Shown here piece after piece: positions 36,900-50,270 of a DNA stretch of 64,000 nt. Each line of letters starts with the position of its first letter. The first letter of the stretch is position 1. Position numbers and translations under genes: made by a program. The notes beneath the pieces are model-generated. The model saw nothing but the letters and a program-made list of their open reading frames with translations, was not told where the DNA came from and did not search any database. Origin of the DNA: Kalaharituber pfeilii (lineage: Eukaryota; Ascomycota; Pezizomycetes; Pezizales; Pezizaceae); the NCBI GenBank assembly GCA_015179045.1, contig WHUZ01000024.1, positions 558,001-622,000 of the forward strand, given 5' to 3'.

Positions 36900-39800
36900 A
36901 GAGTAGTGGGGGTTCGTCGATCGATAGCGGCTTGATTTAATCAATCTCCAACCAATGGTTAATAAAAACAAAACAAAAAATGTAAACAACTATTGATGTC
37001 CGCCTTGCTCTTCTTCGCTATGCTACCGATGCCTGTTTCAATCTTGGTGTTGGATAAAATAAGCTTCTTCAGGTCTCCATTTATATCTTCCAATATTTTC
37101 CTGGATAGTAGCCTTAGCCCTGGGTTCGAGAACAAGCCTTAGCCTTCTTTTTTGTGTACAAGCAGGGTATATATAAATATATGGGCCGCGAGTGCCCCCT
37201 TCCTTTCCCGGGAAATTTGTCAGGATGTGGAGAAAGCTAAGATATTTTGACACTTCCCTCGTTAAAGAAGAGGAAAAATAAAAACAAGTAAAATAATATA
37301 TATTAGTCAGGTAGAAAAGGAAAAATAGAAAAAAGAAAAACGGAAAGTTGATAACGGGAAAAAAAAAGTAACTAAGTGAATAAATGGTTGCAGTAAATTT
37401 GAAAAATGACGAATACTACCTCCTCAAGGGTTTGAGGTGGGAGGGAGGAAGGATCGATGGGATGTTCTTTTAGGTTCCCGGTGAGCAAAAAAGAAAAAGG
37501 TGGGATGTTCACCACTATGTGTTCCTAAATAGTCTTAATTGTCAACTCCCCTGCTGAATTTGGCAGCACTGGGGAGGAGCGAAGGGTATTGTTCCACGCA
37601 AGAACTGTCTATTAGTCAGTAAAGGTTGTTCTCTTATTGTAGGGCCCTGCTGCGGTATGCCGATATGGATAATAGGTCCGATTCACTCTAAAAAAGAAAT
37701 CCCCTGCTGGGGAGCGTTCCGGGGATGAGAGGGAACGATTGCTTTTTTGCGCCTGTAGATCTGCTGCTGCCGAAACCATCCGCCCCACATATATGCGTTG
37801 CTGACTGTTAAGTTTTATTCAATTCCCCTCCCTCACCTGCCCAAATATAGAGATAGGCGAAGGTTATGAGGGTTCCCGTAAGTCCAAAAAAAAGACACCC
37901 CTCTAGAAATGCGCATAAAAGTTTTGGATTTTTTTCAAATCAAATGACTGGAGGAATATGACGATATCATACATACGGTAGGTAGGATGCGGTACAGGCT
38001 GTGCTGTTTCGTAGGTGTGGGTTGGGCTTCTCTCAGTACTACCACCAACTAGTGACTTTCCCCTCCAAGGACCTGGGGACGAGGCTACCAAGGACTACTC
38101 GGTGAAGTAAATTGAGCAATACGCAACCACAACAATAGCCCTAGCCGTTGGGGCCCAAGCAACAACAAAAATTCAAAAACCCTGGCGTCAAATGAGATTG
38201 AACGTTTTTTTTTTTTTTTTTTTTTTTTTTTTGGTGGGGGGTCCAGCACAAGGAAGCGTTATCCAGATATCTATCCCTATGTCAGTTCACTTAGGGCAGT
38301 ACAAAAGAGGTCGGTAAGGCCAGGGAAAGGGAGCTTGTGTATCGACACTGGCAAAGAAAAGGCTTCAGATAAATAACGCCCTCGTATCAGGTGAGGAAAA
38401 GAACAAATTTCTGAAGTGAACCCAAGAGTGGCTAGGCTTCTGGATTAGTAGCCGGATATGGTATATATATCCGGTAGATCTATTCTCTCTTTTCTTTTTT
38501 TTTTTTTTTTTCTTTCTTTTTTACCAAATTACTGCACCTCGTTCTTTCAGCCCCAATGAAATTTTGCTGTTAACTTCGCTATGAGAGCATGTGCGCAACA
38601 CATTTGTCTGTGCGGTGGCAAGGAAGCCAATCGTCCGCAATCCAATTTCTCCTCGCACACTGGACTTTGTAGACGGCAGTATCTACCCTTTCTTGGCTAT
38701 CCTTCCATGCCAGTTGCGGACGGGTGGAATCGGTATTGCGTGAGAACCCAGCCGGAGCTTCGGAAACGGCGAGGGGTGGAAGGGGGGCTGTAGAGGACTG
38801 GTAGAATATGTCGGGGAGCACGAGAGCGCCCGGTCGGAGGTGAGCTGAATAAGCTTGTCTCCGCTGCTATTGTGTTCAAGATTTGGGATCTCGAGGTGAG
38901 AGAAGTTGGGAGGCTTTTGTGATCACTAATCAAATACCAGGCCACATTTGCATATTGTGCCTCAAGTGACAAGGAGGATATGCATCGCAGAGCTACCGCG
39001 TTAATTCATTTGTTTCATGGTATGCATAGGGAACAAGCGCCCAATGTTGATTGGCTGTTAGCGTGGGCGCCTCGTGATGAATGCCTGCTTGATGCACCGT
39101 GCTCTTCGCCGATGAGCAATGTCGGGTATGAAGGTGGGGCATGGTAGGTAGTACAAATCCTATCCTCTAGTGACCGTTGGCTTCGGTGGAGTCCATCTTT
39201 GACGTTTCACCAGGTTGCAGTAACAAGGCGATCCCAAGATTTAGAAGATGATAGCACGGGATAATCTTCCGGCGCTCCAGGGTTTTTCTGGAACACTGTT
39301 GGAATCCTTCGGTAGCGGCCGGTGACCGGCAATTTGCAAGCATGTCCACTAGAAGCGCTGTTGTTGTCAGCCCTATTTTTTTTTTTTTTAGCTTCAATAG
39401 TTTGTATCCTATAGTAATGCAGGCAATTGGGGATGGAGCTACTGGTAACCCAGATCAAAAGATCAGGAAATGTAAACAGTCGACTGGGTTGAGCATTTCA
39501 AGGCCTAAAGTTCCCTCTACTGGTAAGGAAGGGAAGTAAAAACCTTGGTATAACCTATATATACATACTGCCACCGGATAGTTTGCTTCTTCATATGTCT
39601 GTTAATTCATATGGAACCAAATAATGTTGTTTATTCCGAGAGAAAAATACTTATTGGAGGACACAATCCTTCCCGAAAACTGGAGAACTGTCAACAGTCT
39701 AACCAAGAAATTTTGAAACCAAGCCGAGAGTCATCGAAACGCCGGACTTTTGTGTTGAATAGAAGGAAAAAAGGCTGTAGGTAAGCAGTCCAATTCGAAA

Positions 39801-40540
39801 GCTGCGGTAACGATTAGGGGAAAAAATGAAAAAAATATTGATTTGGCATCTGGACCAAAACATTGGGATTCGTCACAGGTTTATATAGTTCAGGAACATA
39901 CAATCTCTGTTATGCACTTCGGCTATCTATTGAACTAATGCCAAAAAATCAAAAACTACCGGAGGCGGGGACCCATTGCCCTTATGATATTTGTGTGAGC
40001 TATTGCATGTTCGGGCTTTTTACTGTTGCTTAATTGCTGCGGGGGCGCCAGACAACCGAAAGATGCTATTGCTCCACTTTTTATGGGTCCAACTTTCCGG
40101 ATAAGGAAAATAATGGTTCTTTGCATATTAATTTATTACTCATTATCCACGGTTTATACTTTTTGTAAGTTTGCCACTCTTTAGGCCGGACACACCGATG
40201 GTTTGCTGTTGGCTACCAGAAACTTTGTACAAAGCAATAGAAAAAAAAGAAGAAACAAAACCGTAACTCAGCATTTATGGGTATCTTGAAGAAAATTCGT
40301 ACATTGGGAGGATGACATGTAGAGGTTTTGAGTATGCGCTCACCGAGTCGCTAGTGATCGTCGCTTTGCTGAGCGGATGGTATAAACAAAAGAGCAGAGA
40401 TAAGCAAGAACGATGGGAAAAAAAAAAAAAAAAAAAAAATCAAACCCAGATAAAGGGTTTGGAACTCGGAGGGCCTTTGCCATAGTAATTAATGGGTTGG
40501 TATTGGGGAAGCCACAGCCACAGGGAAGGTAGTTTCTGGT
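36900..40540. other. Intergenic between the bZIP and GH3 genes, nothing coding recognised
   Basis: Contains the bZIP upstream region, homopolymer runs (about 30 T at 38204-38232, about 18 T near 38497, about 23 A at 40418) and only short frames. The T runs here are not followed by the LINE 3' motif. 40430-40540 would be the GH3 3' flank. Confidence 0.45.
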
Positions 40541-40550
40541 TATCGGTCTC

Positions 40551-43500
40551 CTAGGTCATGCTCCACACCCCTTCACCTCTCTCTTCGCCTCTTGAACTGG
40601 GCCCCACATACACCTTGTATTGCCCCACGGCACTCCCGTTCGGCGTTGACGGAATAACCCATGTGGCATATTTTTCCGACCACACACTCACGTCTCTCCG
40701 CGTCAACTCATAGGTCACGGCTTTACTTTCTCCGGCTAGAAGTTGCACCTTTTCAAACCCTCGCAACTGTCTGACTGGGGTATCGTACTCAATATCATCG
40801 GGAAATCCCAGATATAGCTGTGCCGCAACCTTGCCTGCTGTCTTACCCACGTTTGTCACGAGCGCGTCGACCCGAAACATTGGGTCCCAGAGAGATGGAT
40901 TACCACCCTGGAAACCTCCGCTTGATGATAAAGTAGAAGTAAGATTCCGAAAGACGTCAGAATACCCTTCTGGGTAAACGAAAGGCGTCGGCGTGGAGGT
41001 TGATGTGGCGGTGGCGCTACCAACGTATGGATATACAAATCCCTCAAAACTTTTCCATGACGTGGGAAACTGCACCTCTTCTGGTTTCGGGACTGTTGAA
41101 TTTTTAACCAGCGGAAATACAACATCGCGCTCTCTGGGTAATGGCAATATTCTTTCCACGTCTTGCCAAAGCTTTGTAATCCGTAGCTCCGAAAAGTTGA
41201 ACGAAGTGTAGCTTTGCCCATAACCGAACTCATACCGTGGAGTGATGTTCTGCTTATCAAACCATTTATAATCCACATATACCCCCTCTGTAAAATCTTG
41301 CTGCGGAATTTCCCAGTTTGGTTCCCGCATAAGGTCAGCATGAGAACCGTAATCCTCTAGGCTCTTGCCAATGGTGTATGGCAAGTGACCCGAAGGGTTG
41401 ACATCCCCATAGAGAACATCTACAATAGATGTACCAGACTCCTGTCCCGGTAGGGAAGCTATAAGCACTCCTTTTACGTTGGAGTGGTTTATCCATTTCT
41501 GCATGTCAAGAATCAGCAAATGTTAGCGTGGATGACAATACCCATACTACCGTTGCATCCATTTTTATTCGGGGTTTCTTACCTCCATTAACACCGGGCC
41601 TACCGAGTGAATAATCACAACAGTGTTGGGACATCGATCTGCCACAGCTAATATCATATTGTCCCCTCCATGCCACAGGTTCATATCCGTTCTGTCCCCA
41701 ATGTTTCCCTCCGCAGTAACATACGCCTCCCCGGAGTCCGCTGTAACGAAGACAAGGCAAACACTATCTTTACCCCGTTTGCCAGTATATTGCGCAGTCG
41801 AATTCACCTTCTCGTTCGCACCGTCCTGCAACACAAAATTAATCGTGCTGCGTTCCTTGACCGCGCGGGCTTGAATTGCCTCGAGTGGACTGATCAAGTA
41901 GGCATACTCTACACTCCCACTGCCCCAGCCTTGCCCTAAAGCGCCCATGTTGCATCCACGGTCTACGCAGGCATTTGGTCCAGCAGGATTATGAGCAGCG
42001 CCGCTCCCAAAAATAGCAATTTCTTTGTACTTTGGCTTTTTGCTGAAGTCATTCCGAGAGAGTGGCAACGTACTGTTCACATTTTTGAGAAGCACGACGC
42101 CCTCAGCGGCAATTTCCCGTGCTAGCCTGCTATGCTCATAGCCGCCGTCCACAGGGACACTCCAGTCTGCGTCAACCTGACCCCGCGGATCAGTGTAATA
42201 ATTAATCACATCAATAGCATCGTAACGATCCTCGCTGCCGGCGTAAATGGGCCCTACTTCATCTCTAAGCCAGCTCGAAAAAAGAGGCTGCTTCTGAGGT
42301 GGAAGGAATGTAGGTGAATCCTGTCCGAGTTGGTACCATGCAGCGACAATCCGAAGGACCATGTCATCTAGGCGTGCGAGAGGCACTGTGCCATTGACTA
42401 TTGACCTTGTAAGCTCTCCTCCGAGGAGTGATTTGCCGTCGGACCATTCTAAGCCGTCCCCTGGCATTGTCATATCCCTGAGCATAATGAGGTTAGCGCA
42501 AAGTAGAATCACTTTTTTGTGGCTGTAAAAGGAACATATTATGCACATACATTCCAGCCAAAACACTTAGCACACCAGTCCTTTGCGCAAGCCAATCACT
42601 GACGACAAACCCTTGGAATCCTAGCTCATCTTTCAATAAACCGTTCAGCAGCCAACTATTCTGGCATGCGTAACTATTATTGACCTGCACAGGCTTAATC
42701 CGTTAGCCTAGAACAACAATGCAGCTAAAAGTATGTATCGGAGACTATACGCACCTGGTTGTACGAGCACATGACCCCCGCTGCCCCCTCCCGAATAGTA
42801 TCCATCCACGGCCATGCGTACGTTTCCCTCACTGCACGCCTTCCGATATTTGCACTCAGCGCCTCCTTGACTCTGTCCCATCTAGGCCTTGCTTCGTCCC
42901 CCCTGCGGAACCTCTCTTGTTCATTCCCAAGCCAATGCTTGACGACAGCCATGACACCCATGTCTTGGATTCCTCGAACAGTAAGCTGTCCTGCTACGCC
43001 TTGCAGGTACGGATCCGATCCAAAGGCTTCCCAATTACGACCTCCAAGAGGAGATCGCCCAAGTGGGCCTATGCATGGTGCAAGCAAGGCGTTGATTCCT
43101 AAGTTACGGGCTTCCCGACCGAGACTCTGACCTCGGGCGTGGATTAGACGTTTGTTGAAGGTGGCAGCAGTAGTGAGGGCTGCAGGGAAAGCGGTGATTG
43201 GATGAGCAAAGCGGATACCCAATGGTCCGTCTAAGAATTAAGCATGAGATTTCGGCCATCTGAGTCACTATATAGTGGGAAGAGTGAAAGATAGAGAGGC
43301 TGGCAGGGAAGAGAGTAAGCGGGAGAGATGCGGGTCTCTGTGGATGGGTAATTTGGGGCAGAGAGGGAAGATTCATACCTTGCAGACAGAGACTTGGGAA
43401 GCCCACACCGGTTGTTCCGGTATTCCCAACGCATGGGCCCTTTTGCTTAATCAGCAACGTTCGCTTCCCCACACAGCCCGTCCCCCATGAGACTACTCCC

Positions 43501-44001
43501 CATGGTCCCCTCTCCCCCCGCAGATGCCAGCACGCCCAAATCGATTACCGAAGATAACCCACTCACCATCATCCATCCAGTTCCTGTAGTCACATTGACC
43601 TTCTCCAGCAGCGACATTTTGCTCACCATCTCCGCAGCCTTCTGATACGCCTCCGCCCATGTTGGGTCACTCCCTCCCCTCGGTGGCGGATACCACCCCT
43701 CCGACGTTGCCATATTCTCCGGTTCCTTCCAGTTGCGCCAGTAATCCCCCCCGCCTTCCGTCGTCGTCACATCGTCGTCCCCGGAGTCTTGTTCCGAGGT
43801 GCAGCTGCCATTGTCGTCCCGTCGCCCCACAGTGAGACCAAGTGACAACCCGAGTGTAACCCCAAGTATGGCAATGGCGCCGGCTCCAAGTACAATTTTG
43901 CCTTTGGTGGTTTCCCAGAAGGTCCCCGCTGCCGCTGCGCTTTTGGACCCGTTCAATGCGGTGGTTTCGCCTGCTGTGGTTGCTGCAGGCTCCTCAGACA
44001 T
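40551..44001 (-). CDS. Membrane-anchored GH3 beta-glucosidase, 982 aa, six exons
   Basis: Hydrolyses terminal beta-D-glucosyl residues from cello-oligosaccharides or beta-glucans. Exons: 44001-43567, 43439-43379, 43230-42755, 42684-42551, 42477-41583, 41498-40551; phases agree. The start is the ATG of MSEEPAATT; an in-frame GTG upstream is not used. Residues about 1-33 are cytosolic-looking, about 34-58 are a transmembrane helix ([20 protein letters not shown]), followed by an acidic linker, so this is a type II membrane enzyme like the BglE/BglF group of Aspergilli. GH3 landmarks: [42 protein letters not shown], then the nucleophile motif GFVVSDW. The second domain has LLKN and [14 protein letters not shown]; a fibronectin III-like C-terminus begins near [12 protein letters not shown] Ser/Thr-rich insert sits before it. 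Complete, with no broken motifs seen. Confidence 0.96.
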
Positions 44002-44009
44002 AGTGCTGT

Positions 44010-44900
44010 GTCTGTGATAGGTGTGAGGTCGCTTGTTGCCTATAACCTTGGTGAATCTTTGAATAAACACTTGAGCATTCCCATTTGGTTACCGCTACCA
44101 AGAAGGTTTTTGTGTGTAAGCACCAGTGCTCAAGCGGGTAGGTACCGCACGTGATGTCAACTCACTGGTTTGTCGCACCAAATAGATGAGACCGTGTTTC
44201 CTTTATCCAAAGTTGCAGTCTACCGAACAGGTACTTGCAGGATGTCCTCCTGAAACTGTGGGGACCTACTGAGAGACACAGTAGTGGAACGAAGAGTGCT
44301 TGATTTTTTCTTTGGTCGGAAATCTGCTTGGTATCCATGAATAATAGGTTGGCGATTTGACTTATACCAGTTTTGTTTAGCCTTACCTTTTTGTTGTGTG
44401 TCTGCTGTTGGCTAAGCAACACTGTTACACAAGAATAACCGTAGTCACATGATCAAATGGCATAACTTCCCGCAGGAGCCTTTGGGCCGTTTTAATTCTG
44501 TGAAAAAAAAAAAAGAAAATAGTTCGTGCCTCTTTCATTATGTCTTCTGATATGTTCTTTTCTGTCTCAAACTACCACCCTCAACTCCCGTCCTGATCAC
44601 GCATCTTTCTTGACACTATAATAGACACAATTGCAATTGCCCAGTTGGTCGATCTATTCACCAATATAGCCCAACCATTTGAATTGCTGGAACGTTCAAT
44701 AGCTATTGAATGAGCAGATGTTCACTCTACATCGAACCTCATTGTACCCACAACGGCATGAAGCCATAATCGCCGTGCATCCTCCAGTTTAATCCCCGTG
44801 TACCCAGTGGTTGATCTCCATGTGACCAGCGGTTAAATCCCTGTGTAGCCAGCAGTTTAGCCCCCATGTTTGCTTGCACCCCCTTCTGATCTGGAATTGT
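44010..44900. other. GH3 upstream region and left flank of duplication copy 2
   Basis: Likely GH3 promoter next to 44001; otherwise AT-rich with no supported gene. Confidence 0.4.
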
Positions 44901-45239
44901 TATCTACCTCCAGCCAGGCTTCCTCCGCCGACCATGTTTACAGACCTGCTCCGTCTGAAGCTTCATGTGCACACAAGTTACAGCTCCAGTGCATCTACAA
45001 GTCATACACCCACAGAATTTTGCGCAACGCTGCCAGCAAGTGTAGTGATTTTTCTCTGCAAAGTAACATAACCCTCCGCTTTGGAATTCACACTCAGATC
45101 AGCCAGGCATTCCTCCGCTGACCATATTTATGGACCTGGTCCGTCTGAATCCCCATGTACCAACAAGTTTAAGCCCCCATGTACCCACCAATTGATGACA
45201 AGCATCAATGGGTATGAAAATTTGATAAATTGCCAGACA

Positions 45240-45575
45240 AAACGTAACTAAATACAGCAAAAAGCACATGGGAGTAGTCGATCCGCTAAGGAGTAATTTG
45301 TGCTTTTTGAGGAGCTGTTGAAGGGGCCATCGGAGAAGGAGCGAGGCACGGCTGCTGGACGCGGGATACAATTGAGAGGTGGTTCGGTGGTGGATTGAGT
45401 GGACGGGTTCAAAAGACCCAGATTTTTTTCTCCTTATGCAAACTTGCCTATACCTTGGTCGAAGTGGAACGCTGTTGTCTCTAGCGATGGAGATAACAAC
45501 AAGCGCCCATGAAGAGATATAGAACTGAGAATCTCAGTTCGATTCCAAGCTGTAGAAGAGGGTTGTCCAGCATCC
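45240..45575 (-). pseudogene. MLDN family copy in duplication copy 2, frameshifted
   Basis: Begins ATG at 45575 with MLDNPLLQLG, then drifts out of frame relative to the 6638 copy and stops after about 30 codons. Nucleotide similarity continues through CACATGGGAGTAGTCGA near 45270. Confidence 0.5.
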
Positions 45576-48500
45576 TGAGTAAATAAGATAGAATTTAATA
45601 CTCCAGCTCCATATGGTAGTAAATTCTAGTGGAAACCAGGACAAATAGCGGGGTATTCATAGAAGGGGCAATAGAACATGCACAGCCATGGAAACTAAGT
45701 ATGCAATGTCAGGCTAACTTTCGTTTCGCCAGTACAGTAAGAAAAGAGACGAGGGTAGTATATGGAATTATATGGAGGAAAGAAGTTTATTCGCTCACCC
45801 TATGGCTTGGGAGCTCTTGTTCTATCTACATACAAAAGTAAAGAAATTCTTCAGGACCATCCATACCCTTTCTTTTCCTCCACGGTTTCCCTCTGCGTCA
45901 CTTTTGGTGTGAATCAAAAGTGGCCCTTTCGGACTGCAAACTTGGTGTGTACCAGAAGTGGCCTTTCTGGGTCTAGCCCTTCTTGCAGAGTTCAGAGTTA
46001 GTCTCAAACAGTATATGGCTTGGGACCCGGTGCAATATGAAATATAGCCGAATAGTCTCAGGCAGAGTGGCCGCGATAAGCGGGCCGCTGGTTACGAGAC
46101 TAGGTGGGCCAGTCATTTAGCAGACCAGACATGAGAAATAGGGGCCATTGATTCATGAATAGGCGCGCTATTGACTGGGCCGGGACATATATAGGTCGAG
46201 GCTGTATGTATGTCACAGGCGTGCGAGAGGTGGGCTGTGAGCAAGCAAGCATTACCCTGAAACCCGTGCCAACCTTCAGGACGTACTTACCCTCAAGGCA
46301 GTACTAGGTTTCCGCACATTCTATGGTGTTAAGCTATACTGATGGATAACTGAACACGGCCGTCAGTACTAGTAACGAAAATTCTTGCATATATAGACCA
46401 AGGAGAAAAGGATCAAGCATGAAACAATGCAATGACCACACAAATCCTCCTCCTTCTATTTCATTGCCAGTAGAGAAGCGATTTGGAGATGTCACGTTCT
46501 CAAAGTGCAGTCTGACCGGGTCTGCATGACCAGCTGACCATGGGGAGTGCAAGGAAAGATGAATGAATGACATACATAACACATTTCATTGAAGGCTTGT
46601 AAGTACGTTAGATAACTATTTATTTCAGATAGCGAGATTTCACAGGCTATATGTAGACTCATCAATGTCAAGAGAGATAGAGAAAGAGAGGGAATTCAAC
46701 ATTTCGGGCAAAATGGCTTAACTAAGGAAATTGCTGCAGTACAAGCTTGTGAATTCAGAACTTAATGTAAAGAAGGGTATAATCCCGCATCAATGTCACG
46801 TTAGAGACAAACACATCAAGTACATATCCAGACACTTGCTATCTTGCATCCTTAGAATCTAACCATGCATGTATGCCAACCTGAGGTCTCAAGCTCTCCA
46901 CACTCCCACCTCTGCCCCATAATCATTCAAAACTGCTATGGCCCTCTCAATCACATAAGAGAGTCTCCTCCTCCGTTTCGCATTCAGCCCAGTGCCATAC
47001 TCTCCACCCTTCGCAATCACTGCAATACCCCTTTCAAGTAATATCTTTATTTCTCAATAGTGTTGATGGAGGAACTTACGGCAGCTTGCAAAACAGTCCC
47101 GTACTGCCCCGCTGTCGTATGTGCATCGGCCTCTGCATCTAGTAGCATTATGAGAACCTGCAAACCATTAGGCCGCAGCTTGCAAGGCGGCCCCATATTC
47201 TCCACCGACGATGTTGACTTCTGCTCCTGCATCCAGCAGTATTTTGACTACAGATTCGTGCCAGCTGTAGAAGACGGCAGCGACTTGCAAGGCAATCCCA
47301 TACTTTCCCCTGACATCGTTGACATCTGCTCCGGCATCCAACAGCATTTTGACTACAGAGTCATGTTCCCTATAGGCAGCAGCTTGCAAGGCATTCCCAT
47401 ATTCTCCACTGACAATATTGACTTCTGCTCCTGCATCCACCAGCAATTTGACTACAGACTCGTCTCCCTCAAAGGCAGCAGCATGCAAGGCAGTCCTATA
47501 TTTTCCACCTACAACGTTGGCTTTTGCTCCTGCATCCAATAGCAATTTGACGACAGATTCCATTCCCCTACTGGTAGCAGCTTGCAAAGCATTCCAATAT
47601 TTCCCACCAACAAGGTGGACAGCTGCTCCAGCCTGTAGTAGACATTCCACAATACTGATAGTATTACCTCTGATTCGGGCTGCTGCTTGAAGAGCGAACC
47701 CAAATTTCCCTCCATGTGCATTGACTTCAGCATCATACTCTATTAGGAGCTTGACAATAGGCTTGTGGCCGTTCTGTTCTCTGGTAATACTTCCATGTCC
47801 GCCATATGCCGCTTCCTGTAGCACGCTTCCGCAATTCTGTTGCTGCATATTGACATCAATCCCTTAATCTAGTAAGAACTTGACCATAGTCTTGTGGCCA
47901 TAGGCAGCGGCTACATGTAAAGGATTATTGTTATATGTGCCTTCTGGGACAGTGAGATTGCCCCACTCTGGATCAACAATTGAGCAATCTCTATTGACTC
48001 ATTCATAGCAGTTTGTGCAATTGGTGTTAAGTGGTCAGAGACAGCATCTATTCTGGCACCTTCGGCCAACAAAAATTTTACCATTTCTAGCTTATTTCCC
48101 CTAACTTCCCTATGAAGTGCGTAAGACCCATCCTCATCAGGAATATTAACATTACCAACGAGGTCTAGCAGATCTTTCACTAACTGAATTGGTCCTGTCT
48201 CCGCTGCATCAGCAAGACTCACAGAACGGCGGAGCTCTTCTTAACTGAGGTTGTTGGAAAAAAGTTGTTTGTAAACCTAAAGCAGGCCAACAACTACACA
48301 GTACCGGACCATTAAAACATACCGCACTGAACTGATATTGAACTTTTCAAATACAACAGAGGTAATACGGCTTGGAAGTGGGTAATATCCTTCTCAGGAA
48401 AAATTCTGTAGTAGCCTTTTTAGAGTAGAAGGTATCCTTGCTGAACATGATTTGACATGATGTGGCCATGAAATAGCAACATAGTTGAACAACTCTCCAA

Positions 48501-48698
48501 TGTATATGAGAGATCCGGAACAGTCGAATACCAAACAGCCCACGTAATTGGCAAAGTAGGTACTGTACGAATGAAGTCCAAATACCAAAGAGAGGACTGC
48601 GCTATCCGTGTATGTGCATTTGTCCAGTCCCACCCATTATTCCACGGCCATTCCCTTACAAGAAATTCCTGCACTGTGTAATGGATTGGCCTCACTAT

Positions 48699-48955
48699 TG
48701 TTACGGTGTCTGCGGAAGCAGCGAAATGTAGGACAACGCTTGGAACTTGACCTTTGTATAGAGGCCTAAACGGCCTCTATATATTATAGGCCTCCAGCGC
48801 GTCGGTTATTGCATTATTCTATATAACATTTAAGTGCTAACTAATAAGCTTCTCTCTCATCACCATCATGGCATCATGGATACTATGAATGGCACCATTA
48901 CCATGCGTCATCTCTCATCATGGCATCATTGATACTTTGTTCGGTCACCCTGACA
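48699..48955. mobile_element. Solo LTR, 257 bp, with 5-bp target duplication
   Basis: Begins TGTTACGG and ends CCTGACA (TG...CA), flanked by exact ACTAT at 48694-48698 and 48956-48960. Removing it rejoins sequence collinear with 11545-11565 of the intact NLR copy. A TATA-like TCTATATATTATAGG lies inside. The remainder of the retrotransposon is gone, as expected after LTR-LTR recombination. Confidence 0.9.
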
Positions 48956-48961
48956 ACTATG

Positions 48962-49010
48962 TTTTTTTTTCTTTTTTTTTTATCATTACTCGCATGCCGC
49001 CCTAGGGGCT
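48962..49010 (-). mobile_element. LINE tail inserted beside the solo LTR
   Basis: Poly(T) with one C, then ATCATTACTCGCATGCCGCC. The flanks share TATGTT (about 48957-48962 and 49014-49019), a weak target duplication. Confidence 0.8.
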
Positions 49011-49939
49011 CATTATGTTTTGCTCAACTTCAAGAAGGCCACAGCAGGAATTAACCACTGTCTGAGGCATGTACTTTGTTTTGATTTCGTCAAGAGAGAC
49101 AGATTTGTCTGGGTTAGTGGCAACTGCCTGTGCCATCTACAGGACTAAGGGGTCTTTTTGCTGTAATCACCCATGTCAAGGCCCATTCAGCAAGGACCCT
49201 CATTGCTGGTGTCTGCCTGAGAATTTTTCTTTTTTTTTTTTTTTTTTTTTGCTTATAATACGTCTGTATGTAGCATCGATATCTGATGGTAGACATTGTA
49301 GAGCAACCTGGATGTCAGCTATGGAAGGCTGTTCGAATAATTTATCCACTTGATGTTTCACCCATAGGAACCTAGTTGTAATAGTCTTAGCAAAAAATAT
49401 CTAATTCAGCAGATAGATGTATTCAACTTATATGCTATGTGCTTTTCACACTAATGAATGTTCAATTTCTTTGCAGATTTCTTCGTTAAGTGTGCAATGA
49501 TTATGCATGCGAAATTGCAACTGGTATTGCAGAAAGTAGGAAGTATCTTGACCGACCTTCTTGGCTTCCATCTTGATTCTGTCAAACCCTGAGAATGTAA
49601 AGGCATGCTTTATATCTTTCTCTGAATGGCTTGTTATACAAAGCTTGAGTTTTGTAGAACAATTCTAAAAGAGTCTTGTTAGGCCATTAAGAATCTCCTT
49701 CCTATTGTCTTGGTTGCACTCATCAAATGAATTAATAACTAAAAACACTTCCTCAAAACAAGAACTAACAAGCTCAAATTGGTACTGCAGTTGAAGCAGG
49801 GTGGGAAATTCATCATTTGAGTGATATTTAGTGTACAATGCCTGAAGTCCTTCAGGGATTGCTTTCTGAATACAACAGAGTTGTTTGAGCAACAAGAAGA
49901 GGTGAATTGGTTTCTGAGTCTCTGTAGCTCAATGAATCC

Positions 49940-50270
49940 AACAGGCCAGGCCGGCCGACCAGGCCGTGATCTGCATTGGACTGAAACCGCCTGGACCAGC
50001 CTGGACTGGCCTGGTTGGCCTGATTCATGTGGGTCAGGTCAACCAGGCCAGTCCAGGCCAACCAGGCCGGTCCAGGCCAACCAGGCCAACCAGGCCAGTC
50101 CAGGCCAACCAGGCCGGTCCAGGCCAACCAGGCCAACCAGGCCAGTCCAGGCCAACCAGGCCAGTCCAGGCCATTCAGGCCAACCAGGCCGGTCCAGGCC
50201 ATTCAGGCAGGTTCAGGCCAACCAGGCCGGTCCAGGCCATTCAGGCAGGTTCAAGCCAATTAAATGAATC
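49940..50270. repeat. GGCC minisatellite with 9-10 bp period
   Basis: Units GGCCAACCA (9 bp) and GGCC(A/G)GTCCA (10 bp) alternate for about 300 bp, placing a GGCC roughly once per helical turn. A short outlier of the same type lies at 50880-50925. All frames are open because of composition; no gene is implied. Confidence 0.9.

Larger units (their letters stand above)
44905..49935. repeat. Segmental duplication, copy 2, left part (decayed)
   Basis: Collinear with about 6000-12420. It lacks the 1.55 kb at 7560-9120 and has gained a solo LTR, a LINE tail and a T-run. Homology resumes at 54960-55925 (matching 13270-14275) after about 5 kb of foreign material. Confidence 0.9.
46890..49935 (-). 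pseudogene. NACHT-ankyrin NLR pseudogene, NACHT and ankyrin part
   Basis: Paralogue of the 9360-14088 gene. The NACHT portion begins near 49935 and retains VFLVINSFDECNQ, with the first Walker B Asp changed to Asn relative to VFLVIDAFDECNQ in the intact copy. A TAG interrupts the frame just after LNGLTRLF (about 49665). A T-run is inserted near 49230, and a solo LTR plus LINE tail (48699-49010) break the winged-helix region. Ankyrin repeats survive at 48222-47911 and 47848-47168 in different frames, then further frame breaks reach 46890. The Walker A exon and part of the N-terminal domain are absent, replaced by the material at 49940-54958. Non-functional as an NLR. Confidence 0.92.

Noticed and set aside
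37130..37145. GGGTTCGAGAAC as a possible tRNA B box
   Set aside because: No cloverleaf can be drawn around it; no tRNA gene was found in the window.
38204..38232. Long T run as another LINE tail
   Set aside because: Not followed by the LINE 3' motif and no target duplication.
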